Positions 20,701 through 30,800 of a stretch of DNA of 64,000 bases are shown here, one piece after another; position 1 is the first letter of the stretch, and every line of letters starts with the position of its first letter. The translations under genes were made by a program, and so were the position numbers. Source of the stretch: Alloacidobacterium dinghuense (GTDB lineage: Bacteria; Acidobacteriota; Terriglobia; Terriglobales; Acidobacteriaceae); NCBI RefSeq assembly GCF_014274465.1, contig NZ_CP060394.1, positions 3,658,001-3,722,000 of the forward strand, given 5' to 3'. The notes under the pieces are model-generated. The model was not told the origin of the DNA. It made no database searches and worked only from the letters and a program-made list of their open reading frames with translations.

Positions 20701-20959
20701 CGCCCGGGTCGGCAAGAACAAGGATTGTCCGTCCTTCGTGACGCGTGAGCGCCAGAGGCTTGGCTGCCCACGCGGGCTCAAGTTCGGCTGCGAGCGAGTA
20801 TTCGTGCTCAAGGCGGCGCAGACTCTGGGGCAACGGTTGTTCTGCGGTAGGAGCTACTACCAGGACGGGCGACGGGTTGCCGTGCTGTCGGGCGCGGTAG
20901 AGCGTGAATTCCGCGCCATCGCGGATTGGCTCCAACATGTACTCAGAAGCTGCTGCCAT
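14741..20959 (-). CDS. Giant sigma-54 activator 1: pseudokinase-AAA-TPR-GAF-PAS-PAS-AAA+-Fis
   Basis: About 2072 aa. Order: Ser/Thr-kinase-like domain (about 10-270), PknK-type AAA ATPase (Walker A GYSGVGKS near 332, Walker [11 protein letters not shown]), long helical TPR-like region (about 700-1270), GAF (about 1340-1490), two PAS-PAC domains, then NtrC-type AAA+ from about 1756 with GETGTGKE and the sigma-54 contact loop GAFTGA, and a C-terminal Fis-type HTH (ARLGIPRTTLETKIKSL). In the kinase-like domain HKD and N are kept, but DFG reads GFG and no lysine is seen in strand 3, so it is probably a pseudokinase. Relatives with the same N-terminal half usually end in a histidine kinase. ATG 20959 has GAGGA in front; another ATG lies three codons earlier. 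It sits behind the TonB receptor and before its own probable target promoter. Confidence 0.9.
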   Translation of the reverse strand: MAAASEYMLEPIRDGAEFTLYRARQHGNPSPVLVVAPTAEQPLPQSLRRLEHEYSLAAELEPAWAAKPLALTRHEGRTILVLADPGGEPLNRILEQDREQPLDLARFLRLAINLATALGHAHQRGLIHKDVKPENVLVDEAGCVWLTGFGIASRLPRERQAPAPPEIIVGSLAYMSPEQTGRMNRSMDTRSDLYSLGITLYQMLSGGLPFAAADPLEWVHCHIARQPVPPTDGRNIPKPLSDLIMKLLAKNPEERYQTAAGLEADLRRCLTDWQSHGRIDSFPLGTDDASDRLLIPEKLYGREREVDALLGTFDRVVAGGRPELLLVSGYSGVGKSAVVNELHKWLVPPRGLFASGKFDQYKRDIPYATVAQAFHSFIRPLLGKPEAELSKWRDDLNQALRPNGSLVLDLVPELRLIIGAQPPVAGLPPQEAKARAHLAFRQFIGVFARPEHPLALFLDDLQWLDAATLDFLEDLLVQQDLAHLLVVGAYRDNEVDAAHPLMRKLSAIREAGGKVQEIRLAPLGTGDLGHLIADALHCDPRRASSLAQLVHEKTAGNPFFAIQFIRALVDERLIAFDHGDARWQWDLNAIRAKAYTENVVDLMVAKLNRFPATTQRALQQFACIGNSAEAATLSAVLELTEQEVEAELWKALNQELIVESDGFWRFGHDRVQEAAYSTIAPELRAQAHLRIGRLLLAHTPPEKLEGAIFEIVNQFNRGAELITSENERFQVAELNLVAGKRAKAATAYASALKYFIAGEALLNNDPWESRRDLILGLELHRAECEFLTGELAVAEKRLTTLSSRAANTVERATVQCLRIDLYTVLEQPDRAVAACLEYLRHLGVEWPIHPSEDQARSEYERIWSQLGNREIEEVMDFPLMSDPTSVATLDVLTKVLPAALFTDWNLVAMVICRAISLSIERGNSDGSCVAYVFFSKVAGPRFGDYKAGFRFGQLGYELVDRRGLGRFRARTYLWFAQFVMPWTRHVRACRGLMRQALEAATRAGDLTVVGYSLDNLNTNFLAAGDPLAETQLQAENGLEFAERMRFRHLIDVMATQLGLIRTLRGLTYKFGRFDDGQLSEALLEQHLKANPATNVPECWYWIRKLQARFFAGDYPSALDAAAKAQPILWTSAAMFETAEYHFYAALTHAASCTSAVSNQDDPLSQRVAEDVYPSLRPKEYQQHLEALAAHYRQLEVWAENCAENFDDRAALVGAEIARIEGRELDAERLYEEAIRSAGSNGFVHNEALAYEVAARFYTARGFETFADAYLRNARNCYDRWGASGKVRLLDERYPRPREERTPTASAMLDPPGGRLDIETVVKASQAISSEMVLPRLIEKLLRIAVENAGAERGLLILRGGDESRIEAEATTGPDRVEVVFRQVAVAPSDLPQSALHYVIRTHDGVLLDDASSDNVYSKDEYVQLKRSRSVLCLPIVRQTKFVGALYLENNLTPGAFTPDRVTVLTLLASQAAISLENAALYGHLQLQVGLLQRLPVSAWTLKPDGTPDFVNQVWLEFSGQTLDFVRSHPEAWMTAVHPEDREAASKAFWEGICSGQGFAFETRSLRAQDGTYRWHLQQAVVLRDAEGKVLKFVGTTTDIDDQKRAEEKIRQSEKEARQLLDLSPLHITELGADGARLYTNRASLDYFGITLEEWQDADLRQVLHPQDAGFVINELPAKFQIGSPFEYEARLKRKGGQHRWFHYRLSPMSDEQGRITRWYAAGTDIEELKLAGQRLQEENVSLREEVDKASMFEEIVGTSALLKKVLSGVSKVAPTDSTVLITGETGTGKELVARAIHRRSRRSSHAFVSVNCAMIPRDLIASELFGHEKGAFTGATQLRSGRFELAEKGTIFLDEVGELPAETQVVLLRVLQEREFERIGGKGPIRADVRVIAATNRDLESAIESGTFRSDLFYRLNVFPIEMPPLRKRQEDIPLLVTYFLNRFARKAGRHFTAIDKQSLDLLQTYAWPGNIRELQNVIERSVIVNETQTFSVDESWLSPRPSSRGASIQTNLFNRPPAQEKALIEAVLRECGGRVYGPRGAAARLGIPRTTLETKIKSLKIDKNRFRGQIS

Positions 20960-21157
20960 TGAGAGCATCCTCGTCGCCAGGGCTAAGCGAAAACAGATAG
21001 TTATTCTGACAGGAAACCATAGAGCTGCGTGATGTGATCCACGTGCGACTCCCGGTCCGACGGCTTTCCGGTGCCCTTCAGAACGTAAACCGACCGCCCA
21101 GTTGAATCTGGTGCCCGGAGCCGACGGTGGTTAGGATTTGCCCTGTACAGCGCCGGG

Positions 21158-24100
21158 TCAAATTGCGCGAACGCCGGGCCCCCGCAGGCTATTTCGTCCC
21201 GCTTTGCCAAACTGACCTGCAGGCGGTACCGCAAAAGCACTTGGATTGAACCAGCATGACGGAGTACCCACTCTGGCCCCATTCGGACAGACACCCGCGT
21301 AAGGGTTGCCAACAAGGTCCGGTCGTTCCGTAATGAGTAGCGATTGCAAATCGGCATTGTCGAAGGCCAGCACTGGGGTAAATGGGAGGCCACTATGAAC
21401 GCTGGCAACGGCCGAGACCTGCCAGCCACCCAGGAGACGTCCGCCTCCAGGCAGCCCGTAAACGACATTTGCCACGAAATTATGCCGAACGTCAAAATCT
21501 GACCGGCCTCGGCTTCCCTTGCGATCGAAAATGTTCTGAGATGCGGGAGGATCATTCACAGATTCGATGTCGAAATCCACCGAAGCATCATCCACGGAAT
21601 GGGCTAATGTGTACGACGCCTGCCAGAAAAGATTACCTGCATGGCGTTTCGAAACGGACACTTGGAAGGAATTATAGAAGGATTGCGCGTCAGTCAGATC
21701 CGCTAACAGAGGTGATGCCAAGTTCGGATTATAGCGATGACCTAACGCCGGCTCAAAGGGGTTCGCCTCGGCTTCGCGGGTGAGGTGATTGCCACGCGTA
21801 CCAAAGTATCCCGCGCTGAGGATCATGCCCTGCGCGAGTTCCCGTTCCACGTTGAGGTTATAGTCGAGCGCGTACGGGAACTTCGGGTAGTAGGTTGTCG
21901 CGAAAGCGTCGAGCGGCTGGGTCAGGAGAGCATTCTGTGTATTTAGAAACTGAGGGAGAACGAATTCCTCCAGACCGAAGAAAGGCGGTAGAAGCCGGTC
22001 GACACCGAACAGGGCTGCCGGGAGTTGGTCGCGATAGATGCCGAATCCGCTCCGCACCACAGTTTTGCCGTCGCCGAAGACGTTCCATGCAAAGCCTGCC
22101 TGGGGTGACAGAAGATCCAGCGGCGTCCCGGAAAATACCTTGCCGACGGTTGGCGCGGAATCCGTCGCCGGGTTTGGAAAAGCTGAGAGACGGCCGAATG
22201 CTTCGGTCGGATTCGAGTAGAAATCGTAGCGCAACCCGACATTTACGGTTAAACGGCTGTTCACGCGCACGAAGTCCTGAGCAAAACCAGAGGCGAAAGT
22301 TTCACGGTATCCGCGGTCAGAATCGGCGTTGGAGGGATTGACCCCCACGTACGACAGCGGCAACCCTTGAAGGAAGAATTCGAGTGCAGGGTTGTTGCTG
22401 GATCCCTGCAACCCGAAGGGAGTCAGGTCTTGGAAGCTATACAATCCGTTAACAGCGAAATCCAGCGGCCCATTGTATTGGAGCCTTCGAAACTCCACGC
22501 CAAATTTCAAGGTGTGACGACCAATTGCACGCGACATTTGGTCCTGAACCTGATAAACGGTCGAAAAATCGCCTAAAGGAAATTCCGGGCTGTTGCCTAT
22601 CAGACTCATACCCGTAATATCGATCATTCCGAACGGTCGGTCAGGAAGCAAAGAAATAGACAGGCCCGGATGCGTATTATCGATTGACGTGGACGCGGTG
22701 GTGCGGTTGACACCGAAGCGCAACTCATTGATCAATTCGGGTCCGAATGTTTTGCGGTCCTGAACAGTGACATACTGATTCCGCGCCAGGTGAAAAGCCG
22801 GGAATCCCGGCACATAGGTGCCCGGCGGCGTCCCGATGTATGGAACCTGAGAAGAACTGTCATCTACGGTGTAACGCGCGAACAGCGAATGGGTGCTGGA
22901 GAAGTTGTGGTCGATGTGAATCATACCATGGTCTTCACGAATAGTGCCTTTGTTAGCGGTGATCAGTTCGCCGGTGCCGTCCCCATTGTCTGGTCCGTTC
23001 GAAGGAGGCAGCAGATTGAGAAATTGTGGCATCAGAGCATTGATTGGAGTGGCGACGCACCCGCTTGGAGTGGCGTTGGTGCAGGCCGCTGGGTTATTCG
23101 CGGATGGCAGCAAACCTCGATGAGCAAGCGCATCTGGTACCGTAGCGATCGCCGTGGATGCCTGTATTTCGCGAAACCCCTCATAGTTGACAAAGAAGAA
23201 CGCTTGATCACGCTTCAGTGGCCCTCCGATTCCAGCACCGAACTGATTGCGGACGAATGGCGGGATCGGGCTAGTGCCCAAATCAAAGTAGTTCTTAGCG
23301 TCGAGTGACGCATCCCGATGCAATTCCCACAAAGATCCGTGAAATTGGTTAGTGCCTGACTTGGTTATCATCTCGATGACCGCGCCCCCATGCCCGCCGT
23401 ACTCCGCGTTGAAGGTTTGGGTCAAAACGTGGACCTCCGTCAACTCATTCAGGCCGAGAAAAAAACCCGAAGCGCCCGCGGGCGAATAGCCCCAGACCGG
23501 ATCGGTCGCATCCATACCGTCGATCAGAACGGTCGTCATATTCGGACGTATGCCACTAATGGACACTTGCCCCGCCTTGCCGTTCGAAAGCAATGAAGGA
23601 GCACTGCTGGGGTTAGGAGCGACTCCAGGCACCAGCGCAACCGCGCTAAAGAGATCGCGGTTATCGAGTGGCAGTTCCGTCAGGCTCTTCTCTAGAAGTA
23701 GTCCATTGATAGTCGATGTCGTGTCATCGATCCCGGCAACGTTCGCGATGACCGTCATCTGTTGTTGAATGTTGCCTATCGCGAGTCGCGAATCTATCAT
23801 CACATCGGCAGCGGAAGTGAGCTCAACTCCTTCGCGAGTCTGCGATTGGAATCCTGTTTTCTCTAGGCAAAGAGAATAGTTTCCAGTTGGCAAGCCGGCG
23901 AAACGGTATTCGCCGACACCGTCAGTAAGACTGCTCCGTTTTAATCCAGTGTCTTGGTTGACAATCGTGACGCCGACGCCGGGGACAACGGCGCCACTGG
24001 CGTCCGTGATGGTGCCGGAAACAGTCGCAAGCTCGGTTTGCGACCAAGCACCAACTGAAATGAGCACCACCAACGCTGCTGACAGTATGAAAGGTCGGTA

Positions 24101-24190
24101 CGATGCAAGTTTCGTGTCTGAAGGCGCCCCCACAAACTTGTTCGTGACCTCGGTCCACCTTACGGTCCACTCAGTTTCGTTTTTCGCCAT
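21158..24190 (-). CDS. Oar-like TonB-dependent outer-membrane receptor, damaged C-terminus
   Basis: About 1010 aa: signal helix (FILSAALVVLISVGAWSQ), carboxypeptidase-regulatory-like domain (VSGTITDASGAVVPGVGVTI), plug (SISGIRPNMTTVLIDGMD) and long beta-barrel. Such receptors take up large substrates, often glycans or peptides. The reading stops soon after GRNSLRGPGVRAI. The usual continuation RGPAFAQFD is present one frame away, reached by removing one G from a run of five near 21179. The true last strand (GHQIQLGGRFTF, stop at 21078) is in yet another frame, and about 50 residues between are missing. So a +1 shift and a deletion have removed the last strands, and the barrel is probably not functional. 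ATG 24190 follows GGGGGGAG. It follows STAS gene 2 by about 190 bp. Confidence 0.88.
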   Translation of the reverse strand: MAKNETEWTVRWTEVTNKFVGAPSDTKLASYRPFILSAALVVLISVGAWSQTELATVSGTITDASGAVVPGVGVTIVNQDTGLKRSSLTDGVGEYRFAGLPTGNYSLCLEKTGFQSQTREGVELTSAADVMIDSRLAIGNIQQQMTVIANVAGIDDTTSTINGLLLEKSLTELPLDNRDLFSAVALVPGVAPNPSSAPSLLSNGKAGQVSISGIRPNMTTVLIDGMDATDPVWGYSPAGASGFFLGLNELTEVHVLTQTFNAEYGGHGGAVIEMITKSGTNQFHGSLWELHRDASLDAKNYFDLGTSPIPPFVRNQFGAGIGGPLKRDQAFFFVNYEGFREIQASTAIATVPDALAHRGLLPSANNPAACTNATPSGCVATPINALMPQFLNLLPPSNGPDNGDGTGELITANKGTIREDHGMIHIDHNFSSTHSLFARYTVDDSSSQVPYIGTPPGTYVPGFPAFHLARNQYVTVQDRKTFGPELINELRFGVNRTTASTSIDNTHPGLSISLLPDRPFGMIDITGMSLIGNSPEFPLGDFSTVYQVQDQMSRAIGRHTLKFGVEFRRLQYNGPLDFAVNGLYSFQDLTPFGLQGSSNNPALEFFLQGLPLSYVGVNPSNADSDRGYRETFASGFAQDFVRVNSRLTVNVGLRYDFYSNPTEAFGRLSAFPNPATDSAPTVGKVFSGTPLDLLSPQAGFAWNVFGDGKTVVRSGFGIYRDQLPAALFGVDRLLPPFFGLEEFVLPQFLNTQNALLTQPLDAFATTYYPKFPYALDYNLNVERELAQGMILSAGYFGTRGNHLTREAEANPFEPALGHRYNPNLASPLLADLTDAQSFYNSFQVSVSKRHAGNLFWQASYTLAHSVDDASVDFDIESVNDPPASQNIFDRKGSRGRSDFDVRHNFVANVVYGLPGGGRLLGGWQVSAVASVHSGLPFTPVLAFDNADLQSLLITERPDLVGNPYAGVCPNGARVGTPSCWFNPSAFAVPPAGQFGKAGRNSLRGPGVRAI

Positions 24191-24381
24191 GGCTCCCCCC
24201 AATCTCGGACGAACGGGCCACCCCAAAACTGTCAGAAACAGCCGCCTTCATCTCTTGCGTCACTCGTTCTCGATGGGGCCTTCACAGTCATCTCCGAGAT
24301 GCCTAATTCTGCGGGGAAATCCTTCCGGCGAAGGCCGCGTTTGTGTCATTCGCGTCGGCTGTCGGTGTCAGTCGTGCACAG

Positions 24382-24639
24382 CTAACTACCGCCTCGCTCT
24401 CTTGTGATCCACTCCCGGATGTATGCCGGACAATTCTTGAGCTCGATGCCTTCTGCTTCACATTCCGCAAGAAAGATCACCGCCTCCCGGTCAACAAGCG
24501 CCAGTTCCTTCAGATTGAGGGCGAAATGGTTGGGCTCCGAGGCAAGCAGCTTCTTAATATCGGCTATCTCTTCCAGGGCGAGTCGTCCGATCAGGCCGAA
24601 GATTACGATTCCGTTCTGGACTCTCTGGATTTTGAGCAT
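24382..24639 (-). CDS. Small STAS-fold protein 2
   Basis: An 85-aa paralogue of STAS protein 1 (MLKIQRVQNGIVIFGLIGRL, FALNLKELALVDREAVIFL, end YIREWITRERGGS). The SpoIIAA-type DSSG site reads DREA, so again no phosphorylatable serine. ATG 24639 is preceded by GGAGAG and AAAGG; a longer reading starts inside the upstream sites and is unlikely. Its last 105 bp are duplicated at 10022-10126. It stands between activator 2 and the TonB receptor, all on one strand. Confidence 0.8.
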   Translation of the reverse strand: MLKIQRVQNGIVIFGLIGRLALEEIADIKKLLASEPNHFALNLKELALVDREAVIFLAECEAEGIELKNCPAYIREWITRERGGS

Positions 24640-24666
24640 TCGCCTTTGCTCTCCGACCGCTGTAAC

Positions 24667-24682
24667 TGCACTCATAGGGCCA
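24667..24682 (-). promoter_or_regulatory. Sigma-54 promoter of STAS gene 2
   Basis: The minus strand reads TGGCCCTATGAGTGCA: GG and GC 10 nt apart, with TGGC and TGCA at the two elements as in the -24/-12 consensus. The start site would be near 24657, about 18 nt before the ATG. Confidence 0.75.
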
Positions 24683-24734
24683 TCGGTTAGCATTGAAAAT
24701 AAACGATCTATTCGGAATATTCGTTGGTGATAGT

Positions 24735-24748
24735 TCGCCAATTGGCGA
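24735..24748. promoter_or_regulatory. CAATTG palindrome, probable activator 2 site
   Basis: Perfect 14-bp palindrome TCGCCAATTGGCGA, centred 61 bp from the promoter GG, against 60 bp for the distal site of the first module. It keeps the CAATTG core but differs in the next base pairs (GCC/GGC here, GTC/GAC there), as expected if the two paralogous activators have diverged in specificity. Confidence 0.65.
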
Positions 24749-24825
24749 CATTCAGACAACAGTGCACGGCGAGGAGAGAATGGTCACCGGGGGATCCAGT
24801 GAGCAGCGGGAAGTCGCCTCTGATG

Positions 24826-27800
24826 TTACGACGACGTACCTTTGAAGCGATTCTTGTTTATTCTTAGCGCACGAATTCTGGATTCAAGCGTCGATCGAGG
24901 AATGCCGAGCTTTTCGGCTGCCCCAGACGGTCCGAAGACGCGTCCTTGCGATTCCCGCAGAGCGTTCTGGATGAGTTCCTTTTCTTGCGCGGCAAATTTT
25001 GTTCGGAGGTCAAGGGATTTTGTTTTCTCGGCTGCTTCGGGTCGCTGGGAGAGCCAGCTCTGATCAATTGAGAAGGTTTCCGATTCACAGACAACCACAG
25101 AGCGCTCGATCACGTTCTGCAACTCGCGAATGTTTCCGGGCCAGGGATACGCTTCGAGCAGTCGCAGAGTTTTCTTGCTGACTTTGCTAATCGACTTACC
25201 GGCTTTCCTTGCGAAGCGATCAATAAAGTATTCCGCCAAAAGGGGTATATCTTCTCTGCGTTCGCGCAAAGGAGGCACTTCGATGGGAAAAACATTGAGC
25301 CTGTAAAACAGGTCACTTCGAAAAGCCCCCGACGCAATTGCTGCTTGGAGATCACGATTCGTAGCCGCGATGACACGGACATCGACCGCTATCCGCTCAT
25401 TGCCACCCACACGCTCGAACTCATGTTCTTGAAGTACACGCAATAGAGAGATTTGTGTTTCGGCAGGAAGCTCGCCGACCTCGTCAACAAATATCGTCCC
25501 ACCTGCTGCCAGCTCGAAACGGCCGAGGCGCCGTTGCATCGCTCCTGTAAAGGCGCCCTTCTCGTGGCCAAATAATTCCGAGGCAATCAAATCGCGCGGC
25601 ATAGCCGCGCAGTTCACGCTTATGAATGCCCCCTTTGACCGTTTCGAACGCCTGTGGATGGCACGCGCGACCAACTCCTTGCCCGTGCCCGTCTCTCCGG
25701 TAATAAGAACGCTGGAGTCGGTTGGAGCGACTTTCGATACGCGAGAAAGCACGGCTTTCAGGGCGGGGGAGGCGCCGACAACCTCCTCAAACATCGAGGC
25801 CTTATCAATCTCTTGCCTCAAAGCTACGTTCTCTTCGTAAAGCTGATCTTTCAACTTTTTGATTTCCGCAAGAGCATTTTGCAGGTTGTCCTCCGCCTGC
25901 CTGCGCTCGCTAATATCTCTCACTGCTGCTGAGACTAGCGTACCCTCCTCCGTCTCTAGCGGACTAAGGCTGATCTCCACGGGAAACTCCGTTCCGTCTT
26001 TCCGTCGTCCGTAGAGGTTCAAACCCCTACCCATCGGCCGCACACGAGGCTGGGCAAAAAATCCCGTGCGGTGGTCAGCGTGTCGGCCCCGAAACCGTTC
26101 CGGCACGAGAATTTCAACATCCTCCCCCAGCATCTCTTCCCGCTTATAACCAAAGACTTTCATCATCTGCGCGTTGACCAATACAATCCTGCCCTGCCGA
26201 TTCATAACAACCATCGCGTCCGGTGCGGATTCCAGAAGGTCTCGGAATCTTTGCTCAGCCCGCCTGCGCCCGGAAACGTCCGTCACCGCTCCCACAAACT
26301 CCAGGCACCCGCTTTCGTTCTCAGACGGGCGACCCACAACATGCAGGTATTTGACTGATCCATCGGGCATCTGCAAGCGATGCTCTATATCTAACTCATG
26401 CCCCCCGCGCGATAGCCGTTCGATGTGCTGTTGCACGCTCTGACGGTCCTCAGGGTGGACTCGTAAAAGGGCGAATTCGATTGTTGGCTTGGTTGTTCGT
26501 TCGAGGTCGAAAATTCGGTACGTCTCTTCGGACCACACGATCTCGCCGCTCACGGGCTTCCACCCGAAGCTGCCAGTGGCACTCAGCCGCTGCGCCTCTG
26601 CGAGGTAAGACTGCGACTCTCGAAGATCCCGATATAGACGCGCGTTCTCGAGCGAGATCGCCGCCTGCGACGCCAGGATTTTGAGCACTTCGACCCGGCT
26701 TGAAGTGAACACGCGCGAGGCCTGATTATTTTCAAGATAAAGCACGCCGATGAGCCTGCTTTGATTAGTCAACGGCAAGCAGAGAATTGAACGGGTCTGA
26801 CACTGTAGGAAGTACGGATCGGTCGAGAAAGGCGTTTTTTGAACTGACGCATCGTCGACAATCACGCTTTCCCTAGTACGCGCAACGTACTCGACGATCG
26901 ATTCTGGCACGGCACCTATGACCGCTTCTCTCGTGCGCAGGGCAATCCCGTCACCGCTTGTCGCGGCTTCCGCCTCAATCCGTTGCACATCCCCTACGCA
27001 GAGCATCAAAAGCCCTCGCTCAGCGCCAGCGTGCTCAAGCGCGACGGGCATGACCGTGTAGATCAGCTTGTGCAAATCCATCTCGCTCGACACCGCTTGC
27101 GAGACCTTGATGACCGTAAGGATGTCAAGCTGTTCGACAGGCGTCTCGATGGTGCTCGAGGGATCGGCAACAGGCTTGTATTCCCCTAGCTGCGGATACA
27201 ACTCATCGAGTTGCTGGACCTTCCCATCGGCGCCCCAAGTCACATAGCAGTAACGGGCGTTCCGCAAATATGCATGCGAGATGGTCTCGTAGCCGCGTGC
27301 AGCGTGGAAGCGAGCTGCGAGTTCGTTGGCGAGCGCTTCGTTGTGGACAAAGTTGTTCTCACGCGCCGATCTGATTGCCTTTTCGTATAGGCGCTCGGCA
27401 TCCAACTCTCGGCCTTCGATGCGCGCAATCTCCGCCCCCACCAGCGCGGCGCGGTTCTCGAAGTTCTCAGGACAGTTCTCTGCCCATATTTGAAGCTGAT
27501 TGTAGTGCGCTTCGAGAGCATCGAAGTGCTCCCGGCTTTGGTCCGCCATTGCAGAATCCCACAACGCTGCGCGGGCAAGCGCGCTGTAAAACTCATATTC
27601 TGCCCACTCAAAAGCCGGCGATGTCCAAAGCAGCGGCCGGGCCTTCAATGATGCCTTGATGGCTGTGGCAAAGTCGCCGGCAAAGACGCGCGCTTGCAGC
27701 TTTCGGATCCAATACCAGCATTGGGCCACCGCCGGGTGACTGTCCAGATCACGCTCAAACCCTGTCTCGTCGAACTCTGCATGGTCAAAGGAGCCGAATT

Positions 27801-30800
27801 TTGTCGTCAAGCCCCTGAGTGTCCGGATAAGACTGCAATGTGGATTGATCAGGTCAGCGATGAGACCAAACTTGGCTTTCTGCCCGAAGACAAGACCATT
27901 CTCGGCTTCCCTTTGCGCCTCAACGAGCGGCACTCCCGTCGCGAAAAGAAGGGTGTTCAGGGTTCCACGGCTGTATGCTGCGTATGTAAGGTCGCCGATT
28001 TTGTTTGCAACCTCAAAGGCTTGACGCATCGCGTCACAGCAAACTGGAAGATGTTTCATCCATGGCATGATGACGGTTGCGAAGGTGACAGAAGTCCTAG
28101 CCTGAAAGCGTTTCAGGCCGCGCTTTTCAACTAGTTCATTGCCGAGCTCACCGAATCGAAATCCGGCTTTATAGTCACCGAACCTTGGTCCCGCTATGTT
28201 GCCAAGCCACACATAGCTTGTGCATGAAGCGTCGCTGTTGCCGCACTCGATACTGAGACTGATCGCCCTGCAGACGACCAGGGCAACACGGTTCCGATCC
28301 GTCAATAATGCCGCAGGCTGTGCCTTGGTCAAAACATCCAGAGTCGCCATAGACGTGGGGTTGCTCATCAGGGGGAAGTCAATGACCTCCTCGATCGCGC
28401 GACTTCCTAGTTGTGACCAGATCCGCTCGTATTCGCTTCGTACTTGTTCCTCCGTCGGATAGAGCGGCCATTCGATACCGATATGGCGCAGGTAGTCGAG
28501 GCTGGAGGCGAATGCACGGTCAGCCTGACCGAGCGTGATGTAAACATCCATACCCAGGCACGTGGCCATCGCCAGTTCGACGGTATTTGAGGCACGTGAT
28601 CGAAGTATTTCCGCACGTGCTGCTGCGGTCGTCGCCAGGCCAGTCAGGAACTCGCATTCGGCCCGCTGCAATTCCATTTGGAAGATAAGATCGTGGCGGC
28701 GCTGCCAACATTCATTCGTCAAAAGCGCATCGCCAGCGATGAAATACTGAAGAGCTGAGGCGTTGGCGGCAGAGGCTTTGGCCCGCTTGCCTGCGACGAG
28801 GTTGAGCTCAGCCAACTGGAAGCGCTCGTCTTCGGATGTAACGAGCTCGGCTCCGCGGTTTAACTGACTGACGATCTCGAAAATCGCCTCCTCCAACTTC
28901 TCAGGGGGAGTGTGACTCAGCATCAGCCTCCCGATTCGGAGGTGCGCCGCAGCGCGCTGCGTTTCCGGGATCAGGGAATAGGCGGATTCCTGAACGCGGT
29001 CGTGGAGGAAGCTATAGGAACCTTCCGAAAAAAGCACGAGACCGATTTTCAACGCCTGCTGCAAATCGCGGTGCACGTCGTCGGTCGAATCCTCGCGGCC
29101 CATTGTCAGTAGCGCAATATGTGCACTGTTGCCAAGGCAGGCGAGTCGCTGCAGGGCGCTTTGAGTATTGATCGGCAGGCGGATCAGATTGCTGACCATG
29201 AGGTCAGCCACGTTGTCCGTGTATCCCTTTGCATGAATGCGAGCCAGGTCCCAGGACCACCGCGCCGCTTCGTGATCGAACGTGAGCAATCCTTCTTCGA
29301 TCAGTGCGGAGAGAAACTGAATGACGAAGAATGGATTCCCGGCCGTCTTCTCATGCACGAGTTGCGCCAGCGGGACGGCCCGTTCGCAGTCGCAGTAAAC
29401 GGAATCGGCAACCAGGCGACCCACGTCCTCGCGGGCAAGGGGCGCAAGCACGATCTTGTGCACACGCGATCCGGCATTTCTGATCGCATCGAGCGTACGC
29501 ATGAGCGGATGGCTGGACGTGACTTCATTGTCGCGATACGCGCCGATTAGCAGGAGGTGCCGGACATCCGTCTGGGTCAACAGGTCTTCGAGCAGATCAA
29601 GAGTGGCCGCATCGAGCCATTGCAGATCGTCGAGGAACAAAGCCAGGGGATGCTCCGGTCGGGCGAACACAGCCAGGAAGCGCCGGAAGACGATTTGGAA
29701 GCGTCGCTGTGCGTCCTGGGGGGGCAACTCAGGGACCGGCGTTTGCTCGCCGATGATCAGTCTCAACTCCGGGACTAGGTCCACCATGAGTTGCCCATTC
29801 GGGCCTAGCGCTTCACGGAGCGCCTCGCGCCAGTAGCCGAGTTCGACATCGCTCTTCGCCAAGAGCGGGCGGACGAGGCTTTGAAAGGCCTGCGCCAAGG
29901 TGGAATATGGAATGTCGCGCTTGTATTGGTCGAACTTGCCTGCCGCAAACAGTCCGCGCGGTGGCACCAGTACCTTGTGTAGCTCGTTCACGATGGAGGA
30001 CTTGCCGATCCCGGAATAACCGGAGACGAGTACCAACTCCGGCGCGCCGCCCTTGACGATGCCGTCGAAGGCGGTGAGCAGTATCTCACTCTCGCGCTCC
30101 CGTCCGTACAACTTCTCCGGGATCAGCAGCCGGTCGGGGGTGTCGTGTTCGCCGAGCGCAAAGTCATCGATGCGTCCCACAGCCTCGAATTCCGCCTGGC
30201 AGCGACGAAGATCGTGTTCCAGACCGGCCGCGGTCTGATAGCGTTCCTCAGCAGTCTTCGCGAGCAGCTTCATGATGATCTTCGACACCGTCGCCGGAAC
30301 ATGCTGCACCCGCTCGCCGGGCGGCATCGCCTGCCGGGCGATGTGACAGTGCACCCACTCCATAGGGTCGGCTGCAGCGAATGGCAGCGAGCCCGTGAGC
30401 ATCTCGTACAGCGTGACGCCCAGCGCGTAGAGGTCGCTGCGCGCGTCGATCGAGCGGTTCATCCGTCCCGTCTGTTCGGGCGCCATGTAGGCGAGCGTGC
30501 CGGCGATGGTCTCCGGAGGCAGGGGCGCCTGCCGCTCGCGCGGAAGTCGAGAGGCAATACCGAAACCCATCAGCCACGCCTGATCCATAGCAGCATTCGC
30601 AATCACGTTGGATGGTTTGATGTCTTTGTGGATGAGACCATGTCTGTGAACCTGGCCGAGTGCTGCAGCGAGAGCATTCCCACAGCGAAGAAACTGTTTC
30701 AATTCCATAGGCCGTCTAGGAAGTCGATCGAGTGGCTCTCCCTTGGGATCCTCGAAAAGTAGCATGGCCCGGCCATGTTGTTGTGTGAGCGCGATCGGCG

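Noticed and set aside
21001-21555. 184-codon minus-strand reading over the TonB receptor end
   Set aside because: Wrong frame of the receptor; only its short stretch with DPALYRANP comes from the receptor's shifted frame.
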